Source: Arcobacteraceae bacterium
GTDB lineage: Bacteria; Campylobacterota; Campylobacteria; Campylobacterales; Arcobacteraceae
Reading direction: 5' to 3'
DNA length: 64,000 bases
Assembly (NCBI GenBank): GCA_021107755.1
Contig: JAIOSF010000021.1
Coordinates: 163,740 to 227,739, forward strand
Below the pieces are notes generated by a model that searched no databases, had not been told where the DNA came from, and saw only the letters and a list, made by a program, of their open reading frames with translations. The position numbers and the translations under genes were made by a program. Positions 1 to 8,902 of the stretch are shown piece after piece (positions within the stretch are counted from its first letter, which is position 1; each line of letters begins with the position of its first letter).

Positions 1-393
1 AGCTATGAAGATTGGGCCTACAGTTTAGATGATTTAGATGATTTAGAGTTGGCTTTAGATAAATTGATGATGAATCTTCTTATGGAAAATGATTTAGAAA
101 CAACTATGCCAGATATTATCAATATACTGGAAACTTATAATAAATTTTTATATCTATTTTTAGAGTTTGATGAGTTAAGTAAGGTTGTTTACTCTATTGT
201 TATGCTTTTACGAGAGATTGACTATAATAATATCCCAAGCCAAACAATGGTATCAAAACTATTATTGACAACTATTCAAGACCTTGTTGAATGGAAAGAG
301 AAAGTATTTGTATCAGAAATAGCAGAGGATATTTACTATATTAATGATCCTATTTTAAATAGTTATGTACAACTTCAAGATTTACTGAGTTAA
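1..393 (+). CDS. Hypothetical protein, 5' end outside window
   Basis: The frame is open from the first base, so this is the C-terminal 130 residues of a longer protein; the in-frame TTG at 49 is not a convincing start. The visible part is acidic, Leu/Asp/Glu-rich and looks entirely helical, with no membrane segment, no cysteine motif and no catalytic motif that I recognise. It ends 10 nt before the proposed ATT start of pgeF, and the AAAGGA ribosome site for pgeF overlaps its stop codon, so the two are probably co-transcribed and translationally coupled. Function unknown. Confidence 0.6.
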   Translation, partial: SYEDWAYSLDDLDDLELALDKLMMNLLMENDLETTMPDIINILETYNKFLYLFLEFDELSKVVYSIVMLLREIDYNNIPSQTMVSKLLLTTIQDLVEWKEKVFVSEIAEDIYYINDPILNSYVQLQDLLS

Positions 394-403
394 AGGATAG
401 AGT

Positions 404-1072
404 ATTTTAGTTTCATTTTTTACTACAATAGAAGATGAAAATATCGCTTATCATGTTGGCGATATAAAAGAAAATGTGAATACTGCCAGAGAAAATCTAG
501 CTAAAAAATATAACTATAATAATACAAATTTATGTTATATGGAACAGATACACTCTAATATAGTACAAGTAGTTCAAGAAAATAAAACTCTTTATAAATG
601 TGATGGATTAGTAACCAATCAAAAAAATAGACCTTTGATGGTTATGGTTGCTGATTGTATTCCTATACTATTTTATGATAAAATCAAAGATGTTATAGCC
701 GTAGCTCATGCAGGTAGAGTTGGAACTTTTGAAAATATTTCAAAAAATACAATAGAGTGTATGTGTAAAACTTTTGATTGTGAGGTAAAAGACATAGCAG
801 TAACACTTGGACCTAGCATACAAAAATGTTGTTATGAAGTATCACAAAAGATGGCTAAGTATACAGAAAATACTTTTGGAAAAGAGTTTGTAAAAAATCG
901 TAATATTGATTTACAAGGAATCAATAAAAAACAGTTAGAAAAAATGGGAATTAGTGAAACTAATATAACAATATCTTCTATTTGTACACAATGTTCAAAC
1001 AAACCATATTTCTCTTATAGAAAAGATAATAGTTGTGGAAGATTTGCTGGCATTATTATGTTAAGAGGTTAA
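404..1072 (+). CDS. pgeF: PgeF/YfiH-family multicopper-oxidase-like (peptidoglycan editing) protein
   Basis: Family features are present: HSN near residue 50, ADC near 85 and HAG near 102 (zinc-ligand region), and a CC pair further on. The usual HAGWRG is HAGRVG here. PgeF-type proteins are cytoplasmic enzymes that remove misincorporated amino acids from peptidoglycan precursors; older annotations say polyphenol oxidase or laccase domain. The first standard start (GTG at 476) would remove the conserved N-terminus (FFTT...HVGD). The frame is open back to a TAG at 398, and the only fitting start is ATT at 404, preceded by AAAGGA at 392-397. Length from ATT is 222 residues, close to the family norm. 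The start codon is inferred; the family is well supported. Confidence 0.82.
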   Translation: MLVSFFTTIEDENIAYHVGDIKENVNTARENLAKKYNYNNTNLCYMEQIHSNIVQVVQENKTLYKCDGLVTNQKNRPLMVMVADCIPILFYDKIKDVIAVAHAGRVGTFENISKNTIECMCKTFDCEVKDIAVTLGPSIQKCCYEVSQKMAKYTENTFGKEFVKNRNIDLQGINKKQLEKMGISETNITISSICTQCSNKPYFSYRKDNSCGRFAGIIMLRG

Positions 1073-1099
1073 ATACTTTAAGTTTCATTGAAACTATTG

Positions 1100-1105
1100 T
1101 ATAAT
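1100..1105 (+). promoter_or_regulatory. Candidate -10 box for era
   Basis: TATAAT lies 39 nt before the TTG start of era, in the 72-nt gap after pgeF. No clear -35 is visible, which is usual for this phylum. A small GTTTC-ATT-GAAAC inverted repeat lies just upstream at 1082-1094. Confidence 0.4.
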
Positions 1106-1144
1106 GAAACTAATTGTAATTTATAAAAGATAAAGGGAAATAAT

Positions 1145-2032
1145 TTGATAGAAACAAAATGTGGATTTGTAGCCACTGTAGGAAGACCAAATGCAGGTAA
1201 AAGCTCACTTTTAAACTGGCTAGTTGGTGAAAAAATCACAATGGTATCACATAAAGCAAATGCAACACGGAAAAGATCAAATGTGATTGTAATGAATGAT
1301 GATGACCAGATTGTATTTATAGATACTCCAGGTATCCACGAAACAGAAAAACTTATCAATCAGTTTATGTTAGAGGAAGCTTTAAAAGCTATTGGGGATT
1401 GTGACTTGATATTGTATCTAGCACCAGTTACAGATAAAGTTATCCATTATGAAAACTTTTTAGAAAAAAACAAAAAAAATACAAAACATATATTACTTCT
1501 TACAAAAACTGACTTTGTATCACAAAGTGAAGTGTTTGAAAAGATGGAAGAGTATAAACAGTTTGAAGATAAGTATGAATCTTTGATGACAGTATCAATT
1601 AAGAAAGGGAGAAAACAAAGAGATATACTAGATGAGATAGTAAAACATCTTCCTGTTTCACCACCACTTTTTGATACAGAGATTATGACAACATCACATT
1701 TACGAGAAATATATAAAGAGTTTATAAGAGAATCAGTATTTGAAAATATTAGTGATGAGATACCTTATGAGACAGATGTTATCATTGAAAAAGTAGAAGA
1801 GAAACCAAAAGTAGATGTGATAAAAGCAACTATCGTAGTGGAAAAATCAACTCAAAAAGGGATGATAATAGGAAAAGATGGAGCTGCTATAAAAAGAATA
1901 GGGCTCAATGCTAGAAAAAAGATAGAAAAACTTACTGGAAAAAAAGTTTATCTTGAACTTTTTGTTTCTATTAAAAAAGGTTGGACTAAAAACAAAGACT
2001 CTTTAAAAGAGTTGGGCTATAACTTCGACTAA
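1145..2032 (+). CDS. era: GTPase Era
   Basis: Era binds 16S rRNA and assists 30S subunit maturation. The protein has 295 residues, the normal length. The G1 loop GRPNAGKS is at residues 13-20, followed by DTPG (G3) and TKTD (G4). The C-terminal KH domain has the IIGKDGAAIK RNA-binding loop. The start is TTG with an AAAGGGAAA ribosome site; no ATG fits. It is followed after 3 nt by the first gene of the pilus-like operon, so transcription may continue into it. Confidence 0.97.
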   Translation: MIETKCGFVATVGRPNAGKSSLLNWLVGEKITMVSHKANATRKRSNVIVMNDDDQIVFIDTPGIHETEKLINQFMLEEALKAIGDCDLILYLAPVTDKVIHYENFLEKNKKNTKHILLLTKTDFVSQSEVFEKMEEYKQFEDKYESLMTVSIKKGRKQRDILDEIVKHLPVSPPLFDTEIMTTSHLREIYKEFIRESVFENISDEIPYETDVIIEKVEEKPKVDVIKATIVVEKSTQKGMIIGKDGAAIKRIGLNARKKIEKLTGKKVYLELFVSIKKGWTKNKDSLKELGYNFD

Positions 2033-2035
2033 GTT

Positions 2036-2941
2036 ATGGCTACTAAAACTTTTGAGATAATTGATTTTTCAAAAATTCAAAGTTTTAGTGTAAAAGTTAC
2101 TGAAGAGATAGGTGAAAAATATCTTTTAGATTTTTTACGAACCTCTTTAGAAAATCAAATAGATGTAGGTAAGAATAGTAAATTTTATTACCACTACATC
2201 TTCTCTTCCCTCTCTTATGAGATTATATATTTTAATGAGAGTGTAAAACAATCTATTCCAGAACCATTTATATTTATAGAAGAGTGTGGGGTAGATACAA
2301 AAGAGCTTTTTATTACTCAAAATTATTTTTGCCTTTTTGATTCTAAAGTACTTATTTTATATAAAGATATACAAAATATTCTTCAAGAAGATGTTCAAAC
2401 CTATATTGAACAACTATACAAAATAAAAATAGATAATGTCACACTTGTAGATAATGAAAAATATGTACAAGCTAAAAATAAATTTTTGTTACAAACTCAA
2501 AAATACTCATTTAACTTTCATCCTTTAAAAAAAGATAACTCTTTTAAAATATTTTTCCTTTATTTTTTCCTCATAAGTATAGCTTTTCTAGTTTTACTGT
2601 ATGTTACAACAAATACAGAACAACATACAATAACAAAAAGTGAAGATATACCTCTATATGAAAAAGGGTATAAAAAACTTTACTCAATTTATAAGAAGAG
2701 TGAGGAAAAATCTATTAATAGTTCTATAGAGTTTTTTGATTACATAGCTAGCTATAATATTTTTATAGAGAAGCTAAATTATAAAAATGGTATATTGAAT
2801 ATTATATTAGAAGATACTAATAGGAAAAAGCTTCTCCAAACAATTTCAAATTATACAAAAACTATCAAGGTACGCTCTATACAATTTGATAAGAGTACCA
2901 ACAGATATAAAATGGATATTGCAATTGATGTTAAAAAGTAA
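2036..2941 (+). CDS. Single-pass membrane protein of transformation/type II-like pilus operon
   Basis: 301 residues with no database-level motif that I recognise. It has a long N-terminal cytoplasmic part (about 1-172), one membrane segment (about 173-195) and a periplasmic C-terminal part of about 105 residues. This layout resembles GspL or a PilM/PilN-type assembly protein reduced to one chain. It starts 3 nt after era and overlaps the next gene, which leads into GspE and GspF homologues. In Campylobacter the corresponding region encodes the Cts natural-transformation proteins, and a CtsX-like or inner-membrane-scaffold role is the best guess. That role is inferred from position and topology only. 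Confidence 0.7.
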   Translation: MATKTFEIIDFSKIQSFSVKVTEEIGEKYLLDFLRTSLENQIDVGKNSKFYYHYIFSSLSYEIIYFNESVKQSIPEPFIFIEECGVDTKELFITQNYFCLFDSKVLILYKDIQNILQEDVQTYIEQLYKIKIDNVTLVDNEKYVQAKNKFLLQTQKYSFNFHPLKKDNSFKIFFLYFFLISIAFLVLLYVTTNTEQHTITKSEDIPLYEKGYKKLYSIYKKSEEKSINSSIEFFDYIASYNIFIEKLNYKNGILNIILEDTNRKKLLQTISNYTKTIKVRSIQFDKSTNRYKMDIAIDVKK

Positions 2942-3641
2942 TTTTGAACAACTCCCTTTTAGACAAAAAGTAGAATTATATTTTATTATACCAATTTTCT
3001 TTACAATAATTTTTATATTTTTACAGAAACTATTGATTATTAAAGAACCTAATATAGTACAACAACAATTAAGTGTAAAAAGTTTATCAGATAAAATTGT
3101 AGTAAAAAACAATAAAGAGATTATGGATTATATTGAAACGCAAATAGCTAAACACGATATTTTCGTACAAGCTATGACAACTTCGAATCATACTATCTCT
3201 TTAAATATAAATAGTTCATTTGATCCACTTATAGAATTTTTATATATTTTAGAACAACACTTAATTATAGAAGAGTTCTCTTTAGATAGGGTAGAGCCTA
3301 ATAGTAAAATGATAAAAAGTAGAGTTGTATTTTTAAGTGAATATTTTGTAAATCCAACTCAAAAAGAAAAAATAGTAAAAAATATAAAAAATCCTTTTTT
3401 TCAAGAAACTAAAACTATTGTATTAAAAGAGGAAAATACAATAATAAATAAGTCGCAATCAACTATGCTACAAGTTGATGCTATAGTTACAAATGAAGTT
3501 TTAATTCAAGGAGACTGGTATAAAAAAGGGGATATTTTTCAGAAAATAAAGATTGTTCAAATTGAGCCAACGGTTGTAAAAGTTTTACATCAAGAGACAA
3601 ATACGATAGAAATCATAAGGTTAGATATTGATGAAAAATAG
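2928..3641 (+). CDS. PilO/GspC-like membrane assembly protein
   Basis: 237 residues from the ATG at 2928, chosen over an upstream TTG because it gives a shorter overlap (14 nt) with the previous gene. A single membrane segment lies at about 15-35, and the remainder is predicted periplasmic. The middle part looks PilO/GspM-like. The end (GDWYKKGD, then about 35 residues of alternating beta pattern) resembles the C-terminal HR/PilP domain of GspC-type proteins, so the chain may combine two roles. It overlaps the ATPase gene by 11 nt, indicating tight coupling in one operon. Homology to PilO/PilP is suggested by pattern, not demonstrated. Confidence 0.68.
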   Translation: MLKSNFEQLPFRQKVELYFIIPIFFTIIFIFLQKLLIIKEPNIVQQQLSVKSLSDKIVVKNNKEIMDYIETQIAKHDIFVQAMTTSNHTISLNINSSFDPLIEFLYILEQHLIIEEFSLDRVEPNSKMIKSRVVFLSEYFVNPTQKEKIVKNIKNPFFQETKTIVLKEENTIINKSQSTMLQVDAIVTNEVLIQGDWYKKGDIFQKIKIVQIEPTVVKVLHQETNTIEIIRLDIDEK

Positions 3642-5025
3642 TTTATTTGATTATGATATAGATTATGAGATTTTAGAGGGGTTTGATAATGATATGTTGT
3701 ATCAGCATGATATTATCCCTTTGTATAAGGAACAGCTATTTGTTATTGTTGCAACATCCAAAGAGGAAAATGATATTGATAAACTGGTAGATATTTTTAA
3801 CCAACCTATAAAGCTAATCTATGTAGAACATCAGGAGTTGCAGTTTGAATGGAAGAATCTTGAATTAAAGAAAAAATTGTACACCTTTGCCAAAAAAGCT
3901 ATCAACTATAATATGCAAAGTAATAACTCATATATTTTAGAATTCATCGATGAGGTTTTATTCTTTAGTATTAAAAACAATGTAAGTGATATACATTTTG
4001 AGTGTTTTGAAAACAGTGTAGTATTACGATGTAGAATTGATGGTGTTTTAAATCAGTTTTTTAGATTTAATATTGTTTTGTATCAAGTGATAAGTTCCAC
4101 TATAAAATATTTAGGAAATCTAGACTTAGCTCAAAAAAGGATACCATTAAATTCAAGAGTTACAAGAGTAGTAGAAGGTATAAACTATGATATAAGAATA
4201 TCTACAATGCCTACAATTCACGGGGAATCAATAGTGTTAAGAATACTAGATAATGGCAATATAGATAAAAATTTACAAGATATAGGTTTTGAACAAGAGA
4301 CATTAAAAGCTATTGAGAGTATCTTAACTTTAACACAAGGGCTAGTATTAGTAACAGGTCCTACTGGAAGTGGCAAAACAACAACACTCTATTCAATGTT
4401 AAATAAAGTAAATACAAAAGAGAAAAAAATCATAACTATAGAAGACCCAGTTGAATATAAATTAGATGGAGTTGTCCAAGTGAATTTAAATCCAGATATG
4501 GACTTAGATTATCCAACGGTACTAAAAAATGTGTTGCGACAAGATCCAGATATTTTGCTAATAGGTGAAATAAGAGATGTAGAATCACTTCGCATAGCTA
4601 TACAAGCTTCACTTACAGGACATTTGGTTATTGCTACACTTCATACGAATAATGCTATAGAAACTATCACAAGACTACTTGATCTTAATGCCCCATCATA
4701 TTTAATAGCTGCTACTTTAAAAATGGTAATTTCTCAAAGATTACTAAGGTTACTATGTGAAAATTGCAAAGAGGAAGATGTTGATTTTACCTATAAAAGT
4801 GTTGGTTGTAAAGAGTGCAATTTTACAGGATATAAAAATAGGCAAGTGGTCTCTGAAGTTTTAAAAATTAATAATGAAATTGCAAGGTTAATTAGTGAAT
4901 ATAAAGATGTCTCTAGGATTGAGGATTATTTAGATACAAAAAATTTCTATTCGTTATCTACAAATGGGAAAAAACTAGTAGATGCAGGGAAAACATCTTA
5001 TAGTGAATTTTATAGTAAATTGTAA
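3631..5025 (+). CDS. ctsE: GspE/PilB-type secretion ATPase (CtsE-like)
   Basis: Hexameric ATPase that drives pseudopilus assembly, here probably for DNA uptake. It has Walker A GPTGSGKTTT around residue 245, the Asp box around DPDILLIGEIRD (which includes Walker B), and the His box TGHLVIATLHTNNA. A tetracysteine zinc element near the end (CENC...CKEC) is typical of GspE/PilB. The ATG at 3631 is preferred over the TTG immediately before it, with AAGG upstream. At 464 residues it is shorter than most GspE proteins because the N-terminal domain is reduced. The gene is followed directly by gspF. A role in natural transformation is inferred from Campylobacter Cts gene order. Confidence 0.9.
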   Translation: MKNSLFDYDIDYEILEGFDNDMLYQHDIIPLYKEQLFVIVATSKEENDIDKLVDIFNQPIKLIYVEHQELQFEWKNLELKKKLYTFAKKAINYNMQSNNSYILEFIDEVLFFSIKNNVSDIHFECFENSVVLRCRIDGVLNQFFRFNIVLYQVISSTIKYLGNLDLAQKRIPLNSRVTRVVEGINYDIRISTMPTIHGESIVLRILDNGNIDKNLQDIGFEQETLKAIESILTLTQGLVLVTGPTGSGKTTTLYSMLNKVNTKEKKIITIEDPVEYKLDGVVQVNLNPDMDLDYPTVLKNVLRQDPDILLIGEIRDVESLRIAIQASLTGHLVIATLHTNNAIETITRLLDLNAPSYLIAATLKMVISQRLLRLLCENCKEEDVDFTYKSVGCKECNFTGYKNRQVVSEVLKINNEIARLISEYKDVSRIEDYLDTKNFYSLSTNGKKLVDAGKTSYSEFYSKL

Positions 5026-6186
5026 ATGAAATATAAAATAACCTATCAAAAAGATGGTAAGATTGAGATACTTAAAAGTGACAATTTAGAAAACCTACCA
5101 AACAATATTATAAAAATACAAAAAAGTAGAGTATTGCCAACATTTCAATTAATACAAAACAATAAAAAGAATATACTCAGTATGTTTGAACAGTTAAATA
5201 TTATGTTAAATGCAAATATAACTTTAAATGAAGCAATAGATTTGTCTTTAAACAATGAGCAAGAGAAAATAACAAAAGAGATACTTCTGAAAATGAAAAG
5301 TGCAATAACAAGTGGTCAACCAATAGATAAAGCACTTCAAGAATATAAAGATATTTTGGGTGAGGTAACTATACTGTTTTTAAAACTTGGAATTGAAAAT
5401 GGAAATGTAAAGCAATCTTTAAACTCATTGACACAACTACTTCAAGAAGATATGAAAATAAAAACAAAATTTAATGATACTTTACGATACCCTAAGTTAT
5501 TAATAGGATCCCTTATAGTTTCACTATGTATGATTTTTATATATGTTGTACCAAACTTTGAGTATATTTTTACTATGAATCAAAATCAAATTCCACTCTC
5601 AACAGAAATTTTAATAGGGGTAAATAATCTTTTTAAGAATCATTTTTATTTGATTGCTATAGGGGTTATAGGTTTAGTTTTTTTATTGTATAGTGTTTAT
5701 AAAAAATCTCTTTTCTTTTTTCATAAGCTACTTATTTTGAAAGTTCCTATTATAAGTGAGGTTTTAAAGGACTATTATTTTTATAGACTTTTTTTATTAA
5801 TATCAATAATTGTAAATTCTAAATATCAGTTTCAAGTTGCAATAGAAAATAGCCAAAATCTTATACCAAATCTTTATGTCAAAAAAATGATTCAAACAAT
5901 TATTAGTGATATTAAAAATGGTACTTCAATCTCTAAAGCTTTTGAAAAAACAAAACTTTTTGACTCTTTAACAATTCAGTTACTCTTTACAGCTGAACAC
6001 ACTGCTTCTTATGAAACAATTTTAGATGATATAACTCTTTATTATAAACAAAAGTTTCAAAACAGTTTAAAATTATTTTCATCTTATATAGAACCAATTA
6101 TTGTATTTGTTATTGCCTTGGTTGTATTGTGGCTCATGTTAGCTATCATGACACCTATTTGGAACATGAGTTCTTTTTTATCGTAA
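5026..6186 (+). CDS. ctsF: GspF/PilC-type inner-membrane platform protein (CtsF-like)
   Basis: 386 residues with the duplicated GspF fold: cytoplasmic helical domains at about 55-155 and 250-350, each followed by membrane segments (about 155-178, 205-228, and 350-378 at the C-terminus). It is the polytopic partner of the GspE ATPase. The ATG directly abuts the ctsE stop codon, so translation is coupled. The 3' end overlaps the convergent flavoprotein gene by 9 nt. No pilin, secretin or prepilin peptidase gene is in this window, so the rest of the machine must be encoded elsewhere. Confidence 0.88.
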   Translation: MKYKITYQKDGKIEILKSDNLENLPNNIIKIQKSRVLPTFQLIQNNKKNILSMFEQLNIMLNANITLNEAIDLSLNNEQEKITKEILLKMKSAITSGQPIDKALQEYKDILGEVTILFLKLGIENGNVKQSLNSLTQLLQEDMKIKTKFNDTLRYPKLLIGSLIVSLCMIFIYVVPNFEYIFTMNQNQIPLSTEILIGVNNLFKNHFYLIAIGVIGLVFLLYSVYKKSLFFFHKLLILKVPIISEVLKDYYFYRLFLLISIIVNSKYQFQVAIENSQNLIPNLYVKKMIQTIISDIKNGTSISKAFEKTKLFDSLTIQLLFTAEHTASYETILDDITLYYKQKFQNSLKLFSSYIEPIIVFVIALVVLWLMLAIMTPIWNMSSFLS

Positions 6187-7386
6187 ATTCTGTGCTAAAG
6201 TATACCCACTAGCCCAAGCAAAATGTAAATTATATCCTCCACAGTCCCCATCTACATCTAAAACTTCCCCAATAAAATAGAGATTTTTTTGTAGTTTTGA
6301 TTCCATAGTGTGCAGGTTAATATCATCAAGAATAACTCCACCCGCACACACTTCACAAGTTTCAAAGCCTTTTGTATCTGTGATGTTAAATTCTAGATTT
6401 TTTATAGTATGCACTATTTTTAGGATATCTTTTCTATTTAAAAATTTTGCAAACTTTATATTCTCTGGAATCTTTGATTCTATGATGATATAGCGGCTGA
6501 GCTTCTTGTTGACAATACCATCAAGCCAAACATAAATATCTCTAGAGGCTAATGTTTTAGCTCTTTGAAGTAGCATATCAACTAGTTTATTTTTAGAAAA
6601 TGTTGGGAGAATATCTACGGTAACTTTTACACTTTTTTGATGTTGTAGTTTATAGGATATATCTCTGCTTATATCTAAAATAGCAGAACCAGAAAGACCA
6701 TATTTAGTAAATAATATATCCCCTTGTTTATTTTCTACAACTCCATCTACTTTAACTCCACTAATCATCTCTAGATTTTTATTGTCACTTACAAGCTGTA
6801 CTAAAGATGCAAAAGGGTCAATAGTAGAATGATGAAATTGTTTCGCAAAATTATAACCACTTTTGTCACCACCAAGTTTTGGCATAGCGGTACTGCCTGT
6901 GGCAATTATAAGTTTGTCATATTTTTTACCATTAATAATATAATATTGCTCATCATAGCTAATATCTTCAATTTTACTATTAAGTTCAATTTTTACACCA
7001 TTATTAAGAGCTTCATACTCAAGACTATCCACAATACTAGAAGAGTTTTGTGACATAGGATATACTCTTCCTATTTCGTTATTGACAAATTCTACTCCAA
7101 TATTATTAAAAAAGTTTTTACATTTTTTATAGTTGAAGTTTTCTAAAATAGGATTGATTTGTTGAATATCTGAATGGGAATAGAAGTTGTTTAATGAGAT
7201 ATTTTCATTTGTTACATTACATCTACCATTCCCAGTTGCTAAAAGTTTTTTACCAACTTTATTGTTTTTTTCAAAGATAGTTACAGTGTGATTCTTTTTG
7301 GTTAAAAAAATAGATGCAAGAAGCCCAGAAGCTCCTGCACCTATGATAGCAATATTATATTTTTTTGTATTTTTGAGATTATTCAA
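6178..7386 (-). CDS. HI0933/BaiN-family FAD-dependent oxidoreductase
   Basis: 402-residue cytoplasmic flavoprotein. The Rossmann motif GAGASG is at residues 16-21, followed by FEKNNKVGKKLLATGNGRCN, the HI0933 family signature. The end carries TCEVCAGGV and GEVLDVDGDCGGYNLHFAWASG, which is the FAD-binding C-terminal signature. Members are NAD(P)H-linked reductases of uncertain substrate. It overlaps the upstream small secreted gene by 8 nt (same strand) and the convergent ctsF by 9 nt. Confidence 0.92.
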   Translation of the reverse strand: MNNLKNTKKYNIAIIGAGASGLLASIFLTKKNHTVTIFEKNNKVGKKLLATGNGRCNVTNENISLNNFYSHSDIQQINPILENFNYKKCKNFFNNIGVEFVNNEIGRVYPMSQNSSSIVDSLEYEALNNGVKIELNSKIEDISYDEQYYIINGKKYDKLIIATGSTAMPKLGGDKSGYNFAKQFHHSTIDPFASLVQLVSDNKNLEMISGVKVDGVVENKQGDILFTKYGLSGSAILDISRDISYKLQHQKSVKVTVDILPTFSKNKLVDMLLQRAKTLASRDIYVWLDGIVNKKLSRYIIIESKIPENIKFAKFLNRKDILKIVHTIKNLEFNITDTKGFETCEVCAGGVILDDINLHTMESKLQKNLYFIGEVLDVDGDCGGYNLHFAWASGYTLAQNLR

Positions 7387-7711
7387 TTGTGAAGTTTGTA
7401 GTGTGTTCTTTTTGATTATCTATAACTTTAAAAGTCCATACACCTTTTGTTCTACCTTCAATATATCTGTAGTCATAAACTGAACCATGATTTGCAGGAA
7501 TCAAAATCTCTCTTTCTCTTGTTACTCTATTATCAGGTTCTATCCATTGAACAAGTACATTTTTTTCAACATCAATTCTAGTAAAACTGTATTTACATAT
7601 TATTGAATTTTCATCTTCAAGTATTAAGCAATCAACATTGTTTTCCTCTGCATAGGCAAATTGAAAAAAACAAAAACTTAAAATAGATAAGAAAAAATAT
7701 TTAGTTTTCAT
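7379..7711 (-). CDS. Small secreted hypothetical protein
   Basis: 110 residues with a clear Sec signal peptide (KTKYFFLSILSFCFFQFAYA) and a likely cleavage site after AYA. The mature part is a short beta-rich domain with two cysteines (DCLIL and IICKYS) that could form a disulfide. A good ribosome site, AAAGGGA, precedes the ATG. No family recognised. It is translationally coupled to the downstream flavoprotein gene, but a shared pathway is not evident. Confidence 0.75.
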   Translation of the reverse strand: MKTKYFFLSILSFCFFQFAYAEENNVDCLILEDENSIICKYSFTRIDVEKNVLVQWIEPDNRVTREREILIPANHGSVYDYRYIEGRTKGVWTFKVIDNQKEHTTNFTIE

Positions 7712-7765
7712 AGTAGTCCCTTTATTAATAATTCTTATTTTAGCTAGATAGATATAATAGTTATA

Positions 7766-8602
7766 TTAAACCCAAATATTATCAATTAACCTAATATTTC
7801 CTATTTTTACAGCTATTAGTATTATACTATTTTTTATTTCTATTGTATTAATCTGTTCAAACTCTCTATTTACTATAGTGATATACTCAATCTTTATCTC
7901 TGTATACTGGGATAAAAAATCTTCCATCTCCTTTATAATTAGTGTAGAGTTAGTTTTATTTGCACCCACTGCTTTAGCCGCAAAGTTTAAAGATCTTGAA
8001 ATATTTAATGCTAATTCTCTTTGATGTTTATCTAGATAAACATTTCTACTACTCATGGCTAAACCATCATTTTCTCTGACTATTTCGCAAGCTACAATAT
8101 TAATATCTAAATAAAAATTTTTAACCATTTGATTAATTAATGAGAGTTGTTGTGCATCTTTTTTCCCAAAATAAGCATTTGTGGGGTTTACGATATTAAA
8201 AAGTTTTAAAACTATTTGTAACATTCCATCAAAGTGTCCAGGTCTTTTTTCACCTTCTAAAATAAAACCTTTTGTTTTAGGTGCTTTAATAAGTATCTCA
8301 TCTTTTTCATACATCATCTCTTTATTTGGTAAAAAAAGATAATCAACACCACATAGCTCACATAGCTTTGCATCAGCTTGTTCTTTTTTTGGGTATGTAT
8401 CTAAATCTTCCCCTTGTAAAAATTGAGTAGGATTTATAAATATGGAGACAACAACAATATCATTTTCTTTTTTTGCTTTTGAGATTAAACTTAAATGTCC
8501 CTCATGTAAAGCACCCATTGTTGGTACGAAAGCAATTTTTTTATCTTTTGTTATCTGCCTTAGTTCGTTCTTTAAAGTATCAATTCGATTTAGTATTATC
8601 AT
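7766..8602 (-). CDS. panC: Pantothenate synthetase
   Basis: Condenses pantoate with beta-alanine using ATP in the CoA pathway. The 278 residues carry the full signature set: [14 protein letters not shown] (HIGH-type nucleotide motif) near 27-40, FINPTQF, the GKKDAQQ motif and MSSRNVYL. Length is normal. The minus-strand upstream sequence has no clear ribosome site, and a TATACC box lies 9 nt before the ATG, so the mRNA leader may be very short. Confidence 0.97.
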   Translation of the reverse strand: MIILNRIDTLKNELRQITKDKKIAFVPTMGALHEGHLSLISKAKKENDIVVVSIFINPTQFLQGEDLDTYPKKEQADAKLCELCGVDYLFLPNKEMMYEKDEILIKAPKTKGFILEGEKRPGHFDGMLQIVLKLFNIVNPTNAYFGKKDAQQLSLINQMVKNFYLDINIVACEIVRENDGLAMSSRNVYLDKHQRELALNISRSLNFAAKAVGANKTNSTLIIKEMEDFLSQYTEIKIEYITIVNREFEQINTIEIKNSIILIAVKIGNIRLIDNIWV

Positions 8603-8617
8603 TTTTTGGAGGGTATA

Positions 8618-8902
8618 TTAAGCTTTTATATCTATAATTGTTCTATGAATGGAGTCTGCTGTTGATATTATTTGAGCATTTGCTGTATATGCTATTGGTA
8701 TCTCTATTTGTTTTACCATCTCTTTAACCATATCAACATCGTTAGATGAATCTTCTTTTTGTACTCCATTTTCTTGTAAGTTTTTTTGATTTTTTTGATT
8801 TGTTTGTTCACTATCAAGGTTTAGTTTAGAAAGCTCACTAGCACTCTGTTCCAATCTTTTTTCAAGTTGAATCATTGAGTTTACATTATTATTAATTTGC
8901 AT
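8618..8902 (-). CDS. Miniature protein with flagellar rod/hook C-terminal-like helix
   Basis: 94 residues from the ATG at 8902, supported by AAAGG 8 nt upstream; a GTG three codons earlier is less likely. The N-terminal half is polar and Gln/Asn-rich. The C-terminal 40 residues (DVDMVKEMVKQIEIPIAYTANAQ then IISTADSIHRTIIDIKA) match the conserved C-terminal helix of flagellar rod and hook proteins (Flg_bbr_C type: NxVxEM...AYxANAxVIxTAD). The matching N-terminal helix of those proteins is absent, so it cannot be a normal axial subunit. The gene overlaps the upstream SprA-like gene. Confidence 0.75.
   Translation of the reverse strand: MQINNNVNSMIQLEKRLEQSASELSKLNLDSEQTNQKNQKNLQENGVQKEDSSNDVDMVKEMVKQIEIPIAYTANAQIISTADSIHRTIIDIKA

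Noticed and set aside
476..1072. GTG at 476 as the pgeF start
   Set aside because: It would remove the conserved N-terminal FFTT...HVGD segment of the family and has no ribosome site.
1078..1359. Minus-strand open frame over the start of era
   Set aside because: Lies opposite a certain gene, has no ribosome site and no family resemblance; a shadow frame.
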